From an uncultured Eubacteriales bacterium (GTDB lineage: Bacteria; Bacillota; Clostridia; Oscillospirales; CAG-382), in contig CAKSUT010000012.1 of assembly GCA_934502885.1 (NCBI GenBank), positions 1 to 64,000 of the forward strand: 64,000 bases of DNA, written 5' to 3'. Of the stretch, positions 53,907 to 62,699 are shown piece by piece; positions within the stretch are counted from its first letter, which is position 1, and each line of letters starts with the position of its first letter. The translations under genes and the position numbers were made by a program. The notes under the pieces were generated by a model, which saw nothing but the letters and a program-made list of their open reading frames with translations, was not told where the DNA came from and made no database searches.

Positions 53907-54812
53907 CTCGTTATCTTTGCCGCCGTTAAATTCCGCACGGTACTCACTCGGAGTCATTCCGTAAGCCTCTCTGAAATGGCGGTAAAACAACTTTTTGTCG
54001 TTGTATCCGGCAAGCCCCATTACCCTGTCCACGGAACATTTTTCGGTGCGCAGCAGTCCTGCCGCTTTTTCAAGCCTCTTCTCTTTTACGTATGCCGTAA
54101 AGCTCTTTCCGCACCGTTCCTTCAGAATCCGACCGAAGTATGAAGGGTTGTAAAAGCTCTCCGCCGCAAGCTTTTCGAGTGAAATCTTATTCGTACAGTT
54201 TTCGTCAATATATGCAAGCACTTCGTTTATACAGTCGCTGTCACCTGCGTCGGCAGGGATATTTCTTCCGGAAATCTTTCGCATAAGGCGCGTGAACAAT
54301 ATCGTCATGCACGAACGAAGTACAGAGCGATAACCAATATGCTTTGAACCAAACTCGGAAATCATTGTTTTGATGAGTCTGTCGTTATCCTCTTTTTCAC
54401 CGCCGTAAAAAGAAACGCACTGTCTTGTATAGTCGCAGTCCGCGCCGTAGAACTCTTCAAACAGCGAACTTTGAAAAAGGCTTACGACACTTTCGGCGTC
54501 GATGAGCGTATCGGACAAAAATGACGGTTCGAGGAGTATATTCACGAAGTGCATACTCTCGCTCGGCTCAATACTGTGAGCCTGACCGTAATTTATGAAA
54601 AGAAGATCTCCCTCGGCAACCGAGTGCTTCACTCCGTCGATGAAGTGAACTCCCTCACCCGCTGTGATATACACAAACTCGAGAAATTCGTGCGTATGGC
54701 TTTTCTCGCCTTTTTTCGGCGAAATACAGGCTTTTACGCTTATCGGTTCGCCTTCAAATATCATTTCCTTTGTGTAGCTGTACAAAAGCATCACTCTTTC
54801 GTCAAATAACAT
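53901..54812 (-). CDS. AraC-family transcriptional regulator
   Basis: 303 aa. N-terminal cupin domain with HTHEFLEFVYITAGEGVHFIDG and C-terminal double HTH (SFYNPSYFGRILKERCGKSF, then AGYNDKKLFYRHFREAYGMTPSEYR). Typical of regulators controlling sugar utilisation, but no transporter or glycosidase adjoins it, so the target is unknown. Confidence 0.9.
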   Translation of the reverse strand: MLFDERVMLLYSYTKEMIFEGEPISVKACISPKKGEKSHTHEFLEFVYITAGEGVHFIDGVKHSVAEGDLLFINYGQAHSIEPSESMHFVNILLEPSFLSDTLIDAESVVSLFQSSLFEEFYGADCDYTRQCVSFYGGEKEDNDRLIKTMISEFGSKHIGYRSVLRSCMTILFTRLMRKISGRNIPADAGDSDCINEVLAYIDENCTNKISLEKLAAESFYNPSYFGRILKERCGKSFTAYVKEKRLEKAAGLLRTEKCSVDRVMGLAGYNDKKLFYRHFREAYGMTPSEYRAEFNGGKDNEK

Positions 54813-54882
54813 ATCCGATACCCTTTGATTTTACCACGGAAATATGTTTTTCAAAGCAAGAAAAAGTGTATTTTTTGTATCT

Positions 54883-55611
54883 TTACGAAACGAGCTGACC
54901 GCGCAGTTTTTCCATGATTTTCTTCTCCATTCTCGAGACTTTAACCTGCGAATAGCCGAGTATTTCGCCGACTTGGGACTGTGTAAGCCCCTTTGAGTAT
55001 CTCATAAACACGATAAGTCTTTCACTCTCCGAAAGCTCCGATATTGCCTCTTCGAGAGAAACAGACTCGATAAGTGCACCTATGTCGTCCTTATCTCCGA
55101 CAAGCGACTCGAGCGTGAATCCGTCGTCATCGTTTGTAAGAGCCTCCTGCAAAGAAACAACCGGAGCGGCGGCGTCAAGTGCGTTAACTATATCCTCTTT
55201 TTCAGTGCCAAGCTTTTCCGCAAGCTCCGCCACCGTCGGCTCGCGACCGTACTCATTTATGCAATGTTCCCTCTCACGCATTATTCTCACACCGAGCTGT
55301 TTTACGCTTCTTCCGACCTTTATCGGACCGTTGTCGCGCAAAAAGCGTCGTATTTCGCCTATAATCATGGGCACTGCATATGTAGAAAATGCCGTACCGT
55401 AGCTTTCGTCGTAACCTCTTGCGGCTTTGAGAAGACCTATCGAACCGAGCTGAATGAGGTCGTCGAGTTCCTCGCCTCTGCCGAGAAAACGTACTGCAAT
55501 GCTCTTTACAAGTCCCATATTGCATGAAATAAGCTCGCTTTCCGCTTCCGCGTCGCCGTTTCTTGCGCGTTTGAGGAGTTCCGCGTTGTTTTCGTGTCCG
55601 GTCATAAACAC
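54883..55611 (-). CDS. sigF: Sporulation sigma factor F
   Basis: 242 aa from GTG 55611 with AAAGGAGG five bases upstream. Sigma-70 regions 2 (GLVKSIAVRFLGRGEELDDLIQ and GSIGLLKA), 3 (EYGREPTVAELAEKLG) and 4 (LTQSQVGEILGYSQVKVSRMEKKI) are complete. It drives forespore transcription; its position after spoIIAB fixes the identity. Confidence 0.96.
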   Translation of the reverse strand: MFMTGHENNAELLKRARNGDAEAESELISCNMGLVKSIAVRFLGRGEELDDLIQLGSIGLLKAARGYDESYGTAFSTYAVPMIIGEIRRFLRDNGPIKVGRSVKQLGVRIMREREHCINEYGREPTVAELAEKLGTEKEDIVNALDAAAPVVSLQEALTNDDDGFTLESLVGDKDDIGALIESVSLEEAISELSESERLIVFMRYSKGLTQSQVGEILGYSQVKVSRMEKKIMEKLRGQLVS

Positions 55612-55632
55612 TGCTTCCTCCTTTGCATTATG

Positions 55633-56088
55633 TCACGAACCGCTTGCAAAACGTTTGGTGACAACGACCTTTGTCCCCTTTCCCACCTTCGAGTAAACAC
55701 GCATTTTATCGGTAAATGTCTCCATGATGCAGAAGCCCATTCCGCTTCTCTCGGTTTCCGGCGACGTTGTAAAAAGCGGTTCTTTAGCCTTGTTTATATC
55801 CGGTATGCCGCATCCGAAATCCTTTACCGAAAACCTAAAGCTCTCGTCGGAATACCGTTCTCCCTCAAGCACTATTTTTTTCTTTTTTTCATCCTCTTCG
55901 TTTATGTAAGCGTGAACAATGCAGTTCGTGACGGCTTCGGAGATCACCGTCTTTATGTCTGAGAGTTCCTCAATCGTCGGGTCGGCCTGTGCCGCAAAAT
56001 TTGCCGCAAGACTTCGCGCATACGATTCGTTAATCGATTTTGCCGGGAACACCGCTTTGAAGTAATTGATTCTCTTTGGCTTTTCCAT
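55633..56088 (-). CDS. spoIIAB: Anti-sigma F factor / serine kinase SpoIIAB
   Basis: About 151 aa from ATG 56088, matching the usual ~146. An ATG at 56136 overlapping the spoIIAA stop would add 16 residues. GHKL ATPase: EAVTNCIVHAY (N box), VKDFGCGIPDI (G1 box) and ERSGMGFCIME (G2 box). It holds sigma F inactive and phosphorylates SpoIIAA. Confidence 0.95.
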   Translation of the reverse strand: MEKPKRINYFKAVFPAKSINESYARSLAANFAAQADPTIEELSDIKTVISEAVTNCIVHAYINEEDEKKKKIVLEGERYSDESFRFSVKDFGCGIPDINKAKEPLFTTSPETERSGMGFCIMETFTDKMRVYSKVGKGTKVVVTKRFASGS

Positions 56089-56132
56089 TTCTGTTTTTCC
56101 TTTCCTGTTCACTGTAAATAATGTAAAAACAT

Positions 56133-56438
56133 TCATATTACCTTTATCATTTTGTCTACGCCTGCCATGGCGAGTATTTTTCGTACTCTTGCCGTGGGTT
56201 CGTTAAGATACATCTCTCCGCCGAATTCTTTCATGAGTCTGTATCTTCCGAGTATCAGTCCGAGTCCGGAGCTGTCCATGAAAACAATCCCCGAGAGATT
56301 GACTATAAGCGCCTTTGGTCTGTTTTCAAATATAAGTTTATCGAGACGCTCTCTTATATCCTTGGCTTCGTGGTGATCAATCTCTCCGGAAAGCTTCACG
56401 CAAAGCCTTGAGCCGTCGTTAAATGCTGTCATTTCCAT
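56133..56438 (-). CDS. spoIIAA: Anti-sigma F factor antagonist SpoIIAA
   Basis: 101 aa STAS protein. The phosphorylatable Ser lies in IVFMDSSGLGLILGR (~50-64). Dephosphorylated SpoIIAA displaces sigma F from SpoIIAB. First gene of spoIIAA-spoIIAB-sigF; no clear sigma-H promoter could be assigned in the 75-bp gap after gerAB. Confidence 0.95.
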   Translation of the reverse strand: MEMTAFNDGSRLCVKLSGEIDHHEAKDIRERLDKLIFENRPKALIVNLSGIVFMDSSGLGLILGRYRLMKEFGGEMYLNEPTARVRKILAMAGVDKMIKVI

Positions 56439-56513
56439 TTCTTTTATTTTCCTTTCGCCTTTATGGGTTCATATTTTCTTTTCTTTGTTTTACGCATTAA
56501 CACTCATATTTTA

Positions 56514-57452
56514 TTACCGACGCACAGAAAATCCTGTCGCTTTATGGCTCTCAGCGACATTTTTAACAATTAGCACCGCTCTCGAAACAAGTATGGCATA
56601 AAGCGAGGTGCGGAGTATAAGAGTAAGCGTAAAGAAGCAGAGACACAATGCCCCGTACTCCGAAGAGCCGTTACCGTCCGAATACGCGGTATTGAGAAGC
56701 GCGGCGTTTACAAAACGCTCATCGGGCATACTTCCGCCGTAATAGAGTCTTAACACTTCGGCGTTAATCGCCGCAAACACATATCCGCCGACTAGTCCTC
56801 CGAAGCCTTTCATTCCGAAGCGGCGTCTTGCTGCGTTAAAGGTGCATTTCGGCACGGAAAGATAAACGGCGGCAAGGTCGCAGGTCATGTAAAACGTACA
56901 CTTGAGTGCCGTTACCGCATCTGCGGCAATTTCGTCAAGACCTGTTCCGCGCATCGCGGCAAAGCCGCCGGTTAGCTCCGAATGCGACCTAAAGGGTATC
57001 GGCAGAAAAACAAGTGCGAACACTGCCGGGAGCGCCGAAGAGAGAAGCGCCGTCCTGAACGGTGTCGTTCCGCCTTTATGGACACTGTACAGAGCGATAA
57101 ACGATATAGCCGCAAGCGACAGAAACATGAAAGCATCCCCGGTGTATTTTTCTCCGCTGTAAACGCAAAGCTCGAAGAAATCGAAGAGCCTTACGCCGAG
57201 CTGTATAAGTGCGGCAGGCACAATGAGAACGGTTATGAGCCTGCAAAACGGCCGCGTTTTGTTTTCGGAAAGTGCGGTGTACAGCTTCAGGAGCAGAAAC
57301 GACAGCACGAACGACACCGCAAGCACAAACAGCGGCACATTCCCGACTGCATACGGCGCATAGTAAAGTGCCGAACCGGATATCATCACGAATATGAGAG
57401 ACGAAAAGCCTCCCATGGGTTTTTCAATGTTTGCAGGTGAGTTCAATTTCAA
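56514..57452 (-). CDS. GerAB-like spore germination permease
   Basis: 312 aa from TTG 57452, overlapping the gerAA stop by 4 bp (TTGA). About ten helices; weak resemblance to the GerAB/APC-type amino-acid permease subunit of germinant receptors, shorter than the usual ~360. The assignment depends mainly on its coupling to the GerAA gene. No GerAC lipoprotein gene follows; spoIIAA is next. Confidence 0.65.
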   Translation of the reverse strand: MKLNSPANIEKPMGGFSSLIFVMISGSALYYAPYAVGNVPLFVLAVSFVLSFLLLKLYTALSENKTRPFCRLITVLIVPAALIQLGVRLFDFFELCVYSGEKYTGDAFMFLSLAAISFIALYSVHKGGTTPFRTALLSSALPAVFALVFLPIPFRSHSELTGGFAAMRGTGLDEIAADAVTALKCTFYMTCDLAAVYLSVPKCTFNAARRRFGMKGFGGLVGGYVFAAINAEVLRLYYGGSMPDERFVNAALLNTAYSDGNGSSEYGALCLCFFTLTLILRTSLYAILVSRAVLIVKNVAESHKATGFSVRR

Positions 57453-58891
57453 CCTTCCCCTTCTTTTGTGTTGCGCAGTTCGCTTGTACTGTGCATAAGC
57501 GCCTTTTTAGGCATCAATATAACGGAATCCGAAAGTCCTCTCCACGTCGTGGGCGCAAACGGATACATATAGGGTGTTCCGAACGAGTCCTTCGCTGAAA
57601 GAACGGTGAAGAGCAAAATTACCGACGCCGCAACACCGAACAGCCCCAAAAATTTCGCCGCAACAAGGTTTGAGAGTCTTATGAGAACGGTGTTATTCAT
57701 AAAAGGCGGATTTATAAAGTTGCTTATTGCGGTGAGAGCCGCAACAATTATAACAGGTTCACTTGCAATTCCCGCTTTTATTGCGGCGTCTCCGAGTATT
57801 ATGCCGCCGACGATGCTGACGGCATCTCCGACCGCTTTGGGCATTCGTATTCCTACCTCGCGTATAAGCTCGAATATGAGAAGTATCACGATAAGTTCGG
57901 TAAACACGCCGAAAGGTATATCGCTTCGCGACTCCGTGATACTGTCAAACAGCTTTTTCGGCATCATCCCCATGTGGTTTTCGAGAACCGCAACATATAC
58001 CGCCGGGAGATAGAGTGCTATCATAAGTCCTATGAAGCGTATTATTCTCATGAGGGTTGCGTAATACGGCGTTTTCAGGTAGTCCTCCGACGATTGCAGA
58101 CTTTCGTCAAACAGATATGGTACGGTAAGAACCGCAGGACTTCCGTCGCAAACAACTGCGATGCGTCCCTCTATAATTTTTGCTGCAACCTTATCGGGCT
58201 TCTCCGAATTTCCGACTTCTGGAAAAAACGGATATCCGCCGTTTTGCAGATACTGCTCGGCGTAACCGGAATCAAGCATCGAGTCAAGAGGAATTTCGGC
58301 AATTCTCTTTCTCAGAATATCAAGCGCTGTTTTATCGGCAATTCCGTCAAGGTACACAATGCGCAGATTTGTCTTTGTTATGCCGCCTATCGGGTATACC
58401 TCAACTTTAAGCTCGTTCGAGGCAATTATCTTGCGAAGCAGTGCGACATTTACTTCTCCGCTTTCAACAAATCCCTGTCTCGGTCCTCTTACGACTATTT
58501 CACTGTCCGGCTCTTGTATCGAGCGTCCGTCCTCGTTTTTTGCTGTTGCCGAAACCATGGTTGCGATGCCGCCGAATTCTGTATACACCAAAGCGTTTCC
58601 CGAGAGTATTTCAGACACGGCATCGTTTTCGTCACCGACGTTCTTAAGTTTTGAAACAGTCACCGCCTCATAAAGGCTGTTTAAATCCGTTACCTCTCCG
58701 TTCCAAAGTGCAAGCGGACGGAGTATGTTATCCGACACGTATGTTTTATCGCACAGGTTGGCAATGGCGGCAAGGTAAAGTTCTTTACCCTTATGGTAGA
58801 CTTGCCTTATATAAAAATCGTCGCACATTTCAAATTTATTTTGCAGGTAATCGCTGAGTTCGTTTGCCGTCACTTCATCACGTCCATTCAT
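57449..58891 (-). CDS. Spore germination protein GerAA-like
   Basis: 480 aa. GerA family subunit: soluble N-terminal half (VVRGPRQGFVESGEVNVALLR at ~133-153, TKTNLRIVYLDGIAD), then ~5 helices with DIPFGVFTELIVILLIFELIREVGIRMPKAVG and GGIILGDAAIKAGI. These inner-membrane receptors trigger release of spore contents upon nutrient binding. The ribosome site is weak. Confidence 0.92.
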   Translation of the reverse strand: MNGRDEVTANELSDYLQNKFEMCDDFYIRQVYHKGKELYLAAIANLCDKTYVSDNILRPLALWNGEVTDLNSLYEAVTVSKLKNVGDENDAVSEILSGNALVYTEFGGIATMVSATAKNEDGRSIQEPDSEIVVRGPRQGFVESGEVNVALLRKIIASNELKVEVYPIGGITKTNLRIVYLDGIADKTALDILRKRIAEIPLDSMLDSGYAEQYLQNGGYPFFPEVGNSEKPDKVAAKIIEGRIAVVCDGSPAVLTVPYLFDESLQSSEDYLKTPYYATLMRIIRFIGLMIALYLPAVYVAVLENHMGMMPKKLFDSITESRSDIPFGVFTELIVILLIFELIREVGIRMPKAVGDAVSIVGGIILGDAAIKAGIASEPVIIVAALTAISNFINPPFMNNTVLIRLSNLVAAKFLGLFGVAASVILLFTVLSAKDSFGTPYMYPFAPTTWRGLSDSVILMPKKALMHSTSELRNTKEGEG

Positions 58892-58996
58892 GCGGTTTTA
58901 CTTAACCGTTTTCACTCTTAGTAGTATCTCGCGTTTATGGCAAAGTATACATTTTACGCATATACTGTTTACGTGAAAAACTTTCGGAGGGATAAT

Positions 58997-59680
58997 GTGG
59001 AATACTCTTTTGAAAAAATAAGAAAAACCGTTGCCGAAAACGGCAGACAGCTACTCGAAATAAATATAAAGTATCCGATATTCACCGACAGCGGCTGTGA
59101 CGAAGCAATAAACGATTTCTATAGGAGTCTTGCCGAAAAATACGGTGAATACGCAGAAAATGTCCGTGCAAAAAAAGCCGCCGCGACTCTTAAAAACGAG
59201 CCGGAGCGGCGTGCTTTCGGTGAAATACTCATACCGAAGGTCATACTTACGAAAGACGGAAAATACATATCGGTGATTCTCGACGTCACAAGCTACGACG
59301 GAATATTCGCCAAGGAACGCAGACTCTCGCAGGTGTGGGACACAAAAACGGGGTATCTTATAAAATACACCTCGATTCTCCCGTTATCCGAAAAGAAAGC
59401 TGCTGACATAATCGAACGGAATTTGGAGAAGGAGCTTATGTCGGGAGATGTACACGACTACTATAACGGTTGCAGACGCCTATGCCGAAAGCACTTTTCA
59501 CCGTCTTGCTTTTTCGTAACCGACAGAGGAATTGTATTCTACTATCAAAGCGGACTTCTTTGTCCTCAAAACGAGGGGACCGTATGTTTTACTGTTGAAA
59601 ATGCGGATATTTCGCGCTTCGAAAAAAGAAAAGGCAGTCCCTCCCGCAAAGAGAAAGACTGCCAAAGCAATAATGACTGA
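58997..59680 (+). CDS. DUF3298-domain protein
   Basis: 227 aa from GTG 58997, which has GGAGG six bases upstream; the frame is open from 58937 without a ribosome site. The N-terminal half (NIKYPIFTDSGCDEAINDFY) and C-terminal FFVTDRGIVFYYQSGLLCPQNEG match the PdaC/RsiV-like DUF3298 fold. Relatives with this fold are extracytoplasmic, often lysozyme- or wall-binding; here no signal peptide is visible. Monocistronic. Confidence 0.8.
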   Translation: MEYSFEKIRKTVAENGRQLLEINIKYPIFTDSGCDEAINDFYRSLAEKYGEYAENVRAKKAAATLKNEPERRAFGEILIPKVILTKDGKYISVILDVTSYDGIFAKERRLSQVWDTKTGYLIKYTSILPLSEKKAADIIERNLEKELMSGDVHDYYNGCRRLCRKHFSPSCFFVTDRGIVFYYQSGLLCPQNEGTVCFTVENADISRFEKRKGSPSRKEKDCQSNND

Positions 59681-59702
59681 AAATCAATAATGACTGAAAA
59701 TC
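59669..59702. repeat. 17-bp tandem duplication
   Basis: AATAATGACTGAAAATC occurs twice in tandem; the first copy holds the stop codon of the DUF3298 gene. It looks like a recent slippage event in the short gap between two convergent genes. Confidence 0.85.
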
Positions 59703-60720
59703 AATAAATCGGCGTTTCTGTCATGGTTTCAAGGTCAAAAACGAAATATCCGAGAGACTCGCTCACAAGTTCTCCTTCACCGTCGGCATCTTCATTGACG
59801 ACGGTTTCCTTTTCCCTTTCAAAGAACACCTTTCCGTCAAGCGCGACGACTTCATCGACTATTCCGTCGGCAAACTTCATAGCTTCCGTTCCGTCGGTGT
59901 TGATAGCCCAAAGTGATCTTCCGTCGCTTCTGTTTACGTAAAAGAGCTTGCCGTTACGAAGCGTGAGACCTCTGCAATTGTCGTCCGTCAGAACTTTTAC
60001 TTCGCCGTCGGAAATGCGGTAGGATTTGAGAGTGCCGTCGGTAAAATCGGCGCAGTAAAGGTATTCGGCGTCGCAAACAAGCGAAACGGCGTAAATATCG
60101 GAGATCTTTTTCTTATCCGAACCGTCGAGGTTCATTGACCAGAGCGTGTTTCCGTCAGCCATATTGCAATAATAAATCTTACTTCCGGATATACAGAAAT
60201 TCATGACTTTATCCGCAATGAGGACAGACGAGTTTTCCGTATCCGAAAGATCTGCGGCATATATTTCGCCGAAATTTGAAAGGCTTGAAACTCTGTAGTA
60301 GAGCCTGTCGCAGTAAAGCACAAGGTTTCCTGCACTTTTATGAGCGACGCTCTCTTTTTCGAATGTATCAAGCGAGAGCTTTCCGACATAGCCGGGACGA
60401 CCGTTTACATAGTAAAGCTCGTTCCCTCTTACCGCCATTTCGCGGAAGAATCCGTCGTCAGTCTTTTTCGCGCCGTCTTTGCCGATAAACGTGAGTTCAT
60501 CGACGTCCTTTGTACCGCCGAAAAGATAACCGTCGTCGTATTCGACGACGTATCCGCCGTTTACGGTATTTCCAACATTTTCGCTGTAAGATCCTTCGGG
60601 GACTGTGATGTTATCCGCACCGTCTCCGATGTTATCATCGTCAGTACGGGTATTTGCGCACGAAATCAGTGCAAGCGACATAAAAGCCGCCGCGGCAAGT
60701 GCCAATATTCTTTTATTCAT
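59701..60720 (-). CDS. DUF5050-type beta-propeller lipoprotein
   Basis: 339 aa from ATG 60720 behind AAAGGAG. Signal peptide with lipobox LISC at ~17-20, acidic linker, then repeated blades with patterns such as GSKIYYCNMADGNTLWSMNLDGSDKKKISD and LFYVNRSDGRSLWAINTDGTEAMKFAD (partial motifs), typical of DUF5050/TolB-like propellers. Function unknown; probably surface-exposed. Confidence 0.8.
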   Translation of the reverse strand: MNKRILALAAAAFMSLALISCANTRTDDDNIGDGADNITVPEGSYSENVGNTVNGGYVVEYDDGYLFGGTKDVDELTFIGKDGAKKTDDGFFREMAVRGNELYYVNGRPGYVGKLSLDTFEKESVAHKSAGNLVLYCDRLYYRVSSLSNFGEIYAADLSDTENSSVLIADKVMNFCISGSKIYYCNMADGNTLWSMNLDGSDKKKISDIYAVSLVCDAEYLYCADFTDGTLKSYRISDGEVKVLTDDNCRGLTLRNGKLFYVNRSDGRSLWAINTDGTEAMKFADGIVDEVVALDGKVFFEREKETVVNEDADGEGELVSESLGYFVFDLETMTETPIY

Positions 60721-60750
60721 AAGACTCCTTTTCTCCGGCAAAGCGAAATA

Positions 60751-61332
60751 TTACGATTCTTTATCGTTCAGCTTTGCTTCTTGGTTCTCTTCGTTTTCTT
60801 TCCTAATCTGCTCGAGGCACTTTGAAATAAGTGCATTTTCGTCCAGTTTTTCAAGTCTGTCACGCTCAGCTATTATTTTCTCTCGCAAAGCTTTTCGGCT
60901 GCCCCTTACGAGGCACCTGTAATAGGCAAAATCACATTCGTACTGTCTTCTTTTCAGCTGTTCGGGCGTTTCTCTGTCATGTATGACGACTTTCACTCGC
61001 TCATGTTTCAGCCCCAAAATATCATCAGCCGCATCTCGCTTTTCACCGGCGTCCCTGTAGGCACGCATAAGCTCCTTTTCTTTCGGAGTGTACTCCTCCG
61101 GAATATCGCGAAGAAGAAAATCAAGAGAAACGCCGAGACAGCGCGATATCAGGATTGCCTGGTTAAGTGTCGGCAGCATCTCGTTTTTCTCCCATGCAAT
61201 AACGGTTTTCGTTGAAACTTTTACGTGTTTCGCAAGATCGGTTACTTTGCACTTACAGTTATGCCTTGACAATTTCAAACGATCTCCGAAGCCGTCCTTA
61301 TAACCTATTCTCGCATAATCTCTCTCAATCAT
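60751..61332 (-). CDS. XRE-family regulator
   Basis: 193 aa from ATG 61332. Helix-turn-helix at ~25-75 (VTDLAKHVKVSTKTVIAWEKNEMLPTLNQAI region), followed by a charged helical C-terminus of unknown function. The start lies 63 bp after tRNA-fMet and beyond its terminator, so it may have its own promoter or depend on read-through. The target is unknown. Confidence 0.82.
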   Translation of the reverse strand: MIERDYARIGYKDGFGDRLKLSRHNCKCKVTDLAKHVKVSTKTVIAWEKNEMLPTLNQAILISRCLGVSLDFLLRDIPEEYTPKEKELMRAYRDAGEKRDAADDILGLKHERVKVVIHDRETPEQLKRRQYECDFAYYRCLVRGSRKALREKIIAERDRLEKLDENALISKCLEQIRKENEENQEAKLNDKES

Positions 61333-61360
61333 ACTATCAGCACCCGCTTGATTTTCAAAA

Positions 61361-61389
61361 TAAAAAAACACTCACCGAAGGCAAGTGTT
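61361..61389 (-). terminator. Terminator of the Leu-fMet tRNA operon
   Basis: On the minus strand a 10-bp stem AACACTTGCC/GGTGAGTGTT closes on a CTTCG loop and is followed by TTTTT. Confidence 0.88.
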
Positions 61390-61394
61390 CTCTT

Positions 61395-61472
<78 letters not shown>

Positions 61473-61493
61473 ATATTGATACCGTGAAACGAA

Positions 61494-61581
61494 TGGTGCC
61501 GGAAACCGGTCTCGAACCGGTACGGGAGAATATCCCACGGGATTTTAAGTCCCGGGCGTCTGCCAATTCCGCCATTCCGGC
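61494..61581 (-). tRNA. tRNA-Leu (anticodon TAA)
   Basis: An 88-nt cloverleaf with long variable arm, acceptor GCCGGAA/TTCCGGC, anticodon TAA and encoded CCA. It is 21 bp upstream of the initiator tRNA in one transcript. Confidence 0.95.
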
Positions 61582-61618
61582 ATTGGACTTGTCATTGCCT
61601 CTCTCACAGTGCTTGATT

Positions 61619-61647
61619 ATTATACCACAGTGAAAAGCGTTTGTCAA
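61619..61647 (-). promoter_or_regulatory. Consensus promoter of the Leu-fMet tRNA operon
   Basis: A perfect TTGACA (61647-61642) and TATAAT (61624-61619) with a 17-bp spacer on the minus strand. Confidence 0.9.
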
Positions 61648-61697
61648 GCCTTTTTTTCAAAAAAGTCTCAATTTACATTTTGGCAACATTTCAGGTA

Positions 61698-62558
61698 TCA
61701 GTTTTCCTCATTCATAATCTTCACTTCTTCGTTGTAGAACACATCGAGTTTTCCGATATATCCGCTCTTCCACGGCTTGTTTCTTCCACAGTAATGTATA
61801 ATGACAGAGCTTTCTCTGACCTTTTCGAGACTCTTCCAAAGCTCGCTTTCTATTCTGAAAGCAAACAGCCTTTCGGTCATATTGTATCTGTAAGGATTCA
61901 GCGGAAGTATTTCCGGTCCGTACAATGCGCTTATAACGTCCTGATCGGGCAAACACAGAACCTTTTTGTGATTTACGATATAATCAAAAACCTCTTCTAT
62001 GTTCTGCTTTTCACGCAAAAGTCCTATATTCATGAGCATAACGCCTGAATTTATATATGGGGCATTTTCGTCCATATCGAGACGCACGACATTAAATCTG
62101 TTCATTAGAGCACCTACATGAGATGCCGCCGCAAACAAATACCCGGACATATTGCAGTCGTAAATCTCTTCAAGGCTGCCGTTCACGATTATGTCCGGGT
62201 CAAGGTAAAGAACACGCTCGACATTTCCCGGCAAAAAGCGTGCGGCAAATATGCGGTAATACATTTCGTGCGGATATCTGTCGGTCACGGGAGCGTTTGA
62301 AAGGTCAAGCGTATTTGCGTTTAACGATACGACTTCAAAGCTGTTTTCGGCAGTGTATCTCAACGAGGCACGGCGAAGCGTACTCTCAATGCTATCAAAG
62401 TCTTCCTTCGTAAGCGACGAATGCAGAACGTACAGACGGATAAATCTCGACGTATTGTTGCGCACAAGCGAGTGAAGCATCACGCAAAGCTGAGGTACAT
62501 ATCCTGAATTTAACGTAACAAGAACGTTCAACTCGCGTTTATTGTCGGTTGCGGTCAA
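61698..62558 (-). CDS. Glycosyltransferase family 8
   Basis: 286 aa from TTG 62558 with AAGGAGG nine bases upstream. NVLVTLNSGYVPQLCVMLHSL, the metal-binding DPD in VLYLDPDIIVNGSL (~115-128), NSGVMLMN and CLPDQDVIS mark GT8 enzymes (general stress protein A/LPS galactosyltransferase type). It transfers a UDP-sugar to an unknown acceptor, likely a surface glycan. Confidence 0.9.
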   Translation of the reverse strand: MTATDNKRELNVLVTLNSGYVPQLCVMLHSLVRNNTSRFIRLYVLHSSLTKEDFDSIESTLRRASLRYTAENSFEVVSLNANTLDLSNAPVTDRYPHEMYYRIFAARFLPGNVERVLYLDPDIIVNGSLEEIYDCNMSGYLFAAASHVGALMNRFNVVRLDMDENAPYINSGVMLMNIGLLREKQNIEEVFDYIVNHKKVLCLPDQDVISALYGPEILPLNPYRYNMTERLFAFRIESELWKSLEKVRESSVIIHYCGRNKPWKSGYIGKLDVFYNEEVKIMNEEN

Positions 62559-62613
62559 AGCAGCGTTCCTCCTTTTTCAAATACATATTTTTATTATTTT
62601 ATTCGGATAGGTG

Positions 62614-62642
62614 TTGACATTATTCACATTTTGGGGTATACT
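62614..62642 (+). promoter_or_regulatory. Promoter of the DUF308 gene
   Basis: TTGACA (62614-62619) and TATACT (62637-62642) with a 17-bp spacer. Confidence 0.85.
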
Positions 62643-62648
62643 GTACCT

Positions 62649-62671
62649 GTGACGATAAGCACATTCGTCAC
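62649..62671 (+). promoter_or_regulatory. Inverted repeat at the DUF308 transcription start
   Basis: Perfect 7-bp arms GTGACGA/TCGTCAC (62649-62655, 62665-62671) overlap the predicted +1 position. It could be an operator or a 5'-end RNA hairpin. Confidence 0.5.
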
Positions 62672-62699
62672 GCACGATTTCAATTGAGGAGGACACATC

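Noticed and set aside
58892..58996. Sigma-G-like promoter (GTATA .. GATACTA) before gerAA
   Set aside because: Spacing is plausible but the match is weak and overlaps sigma-A-like boxes, so it is not listed as a feature.
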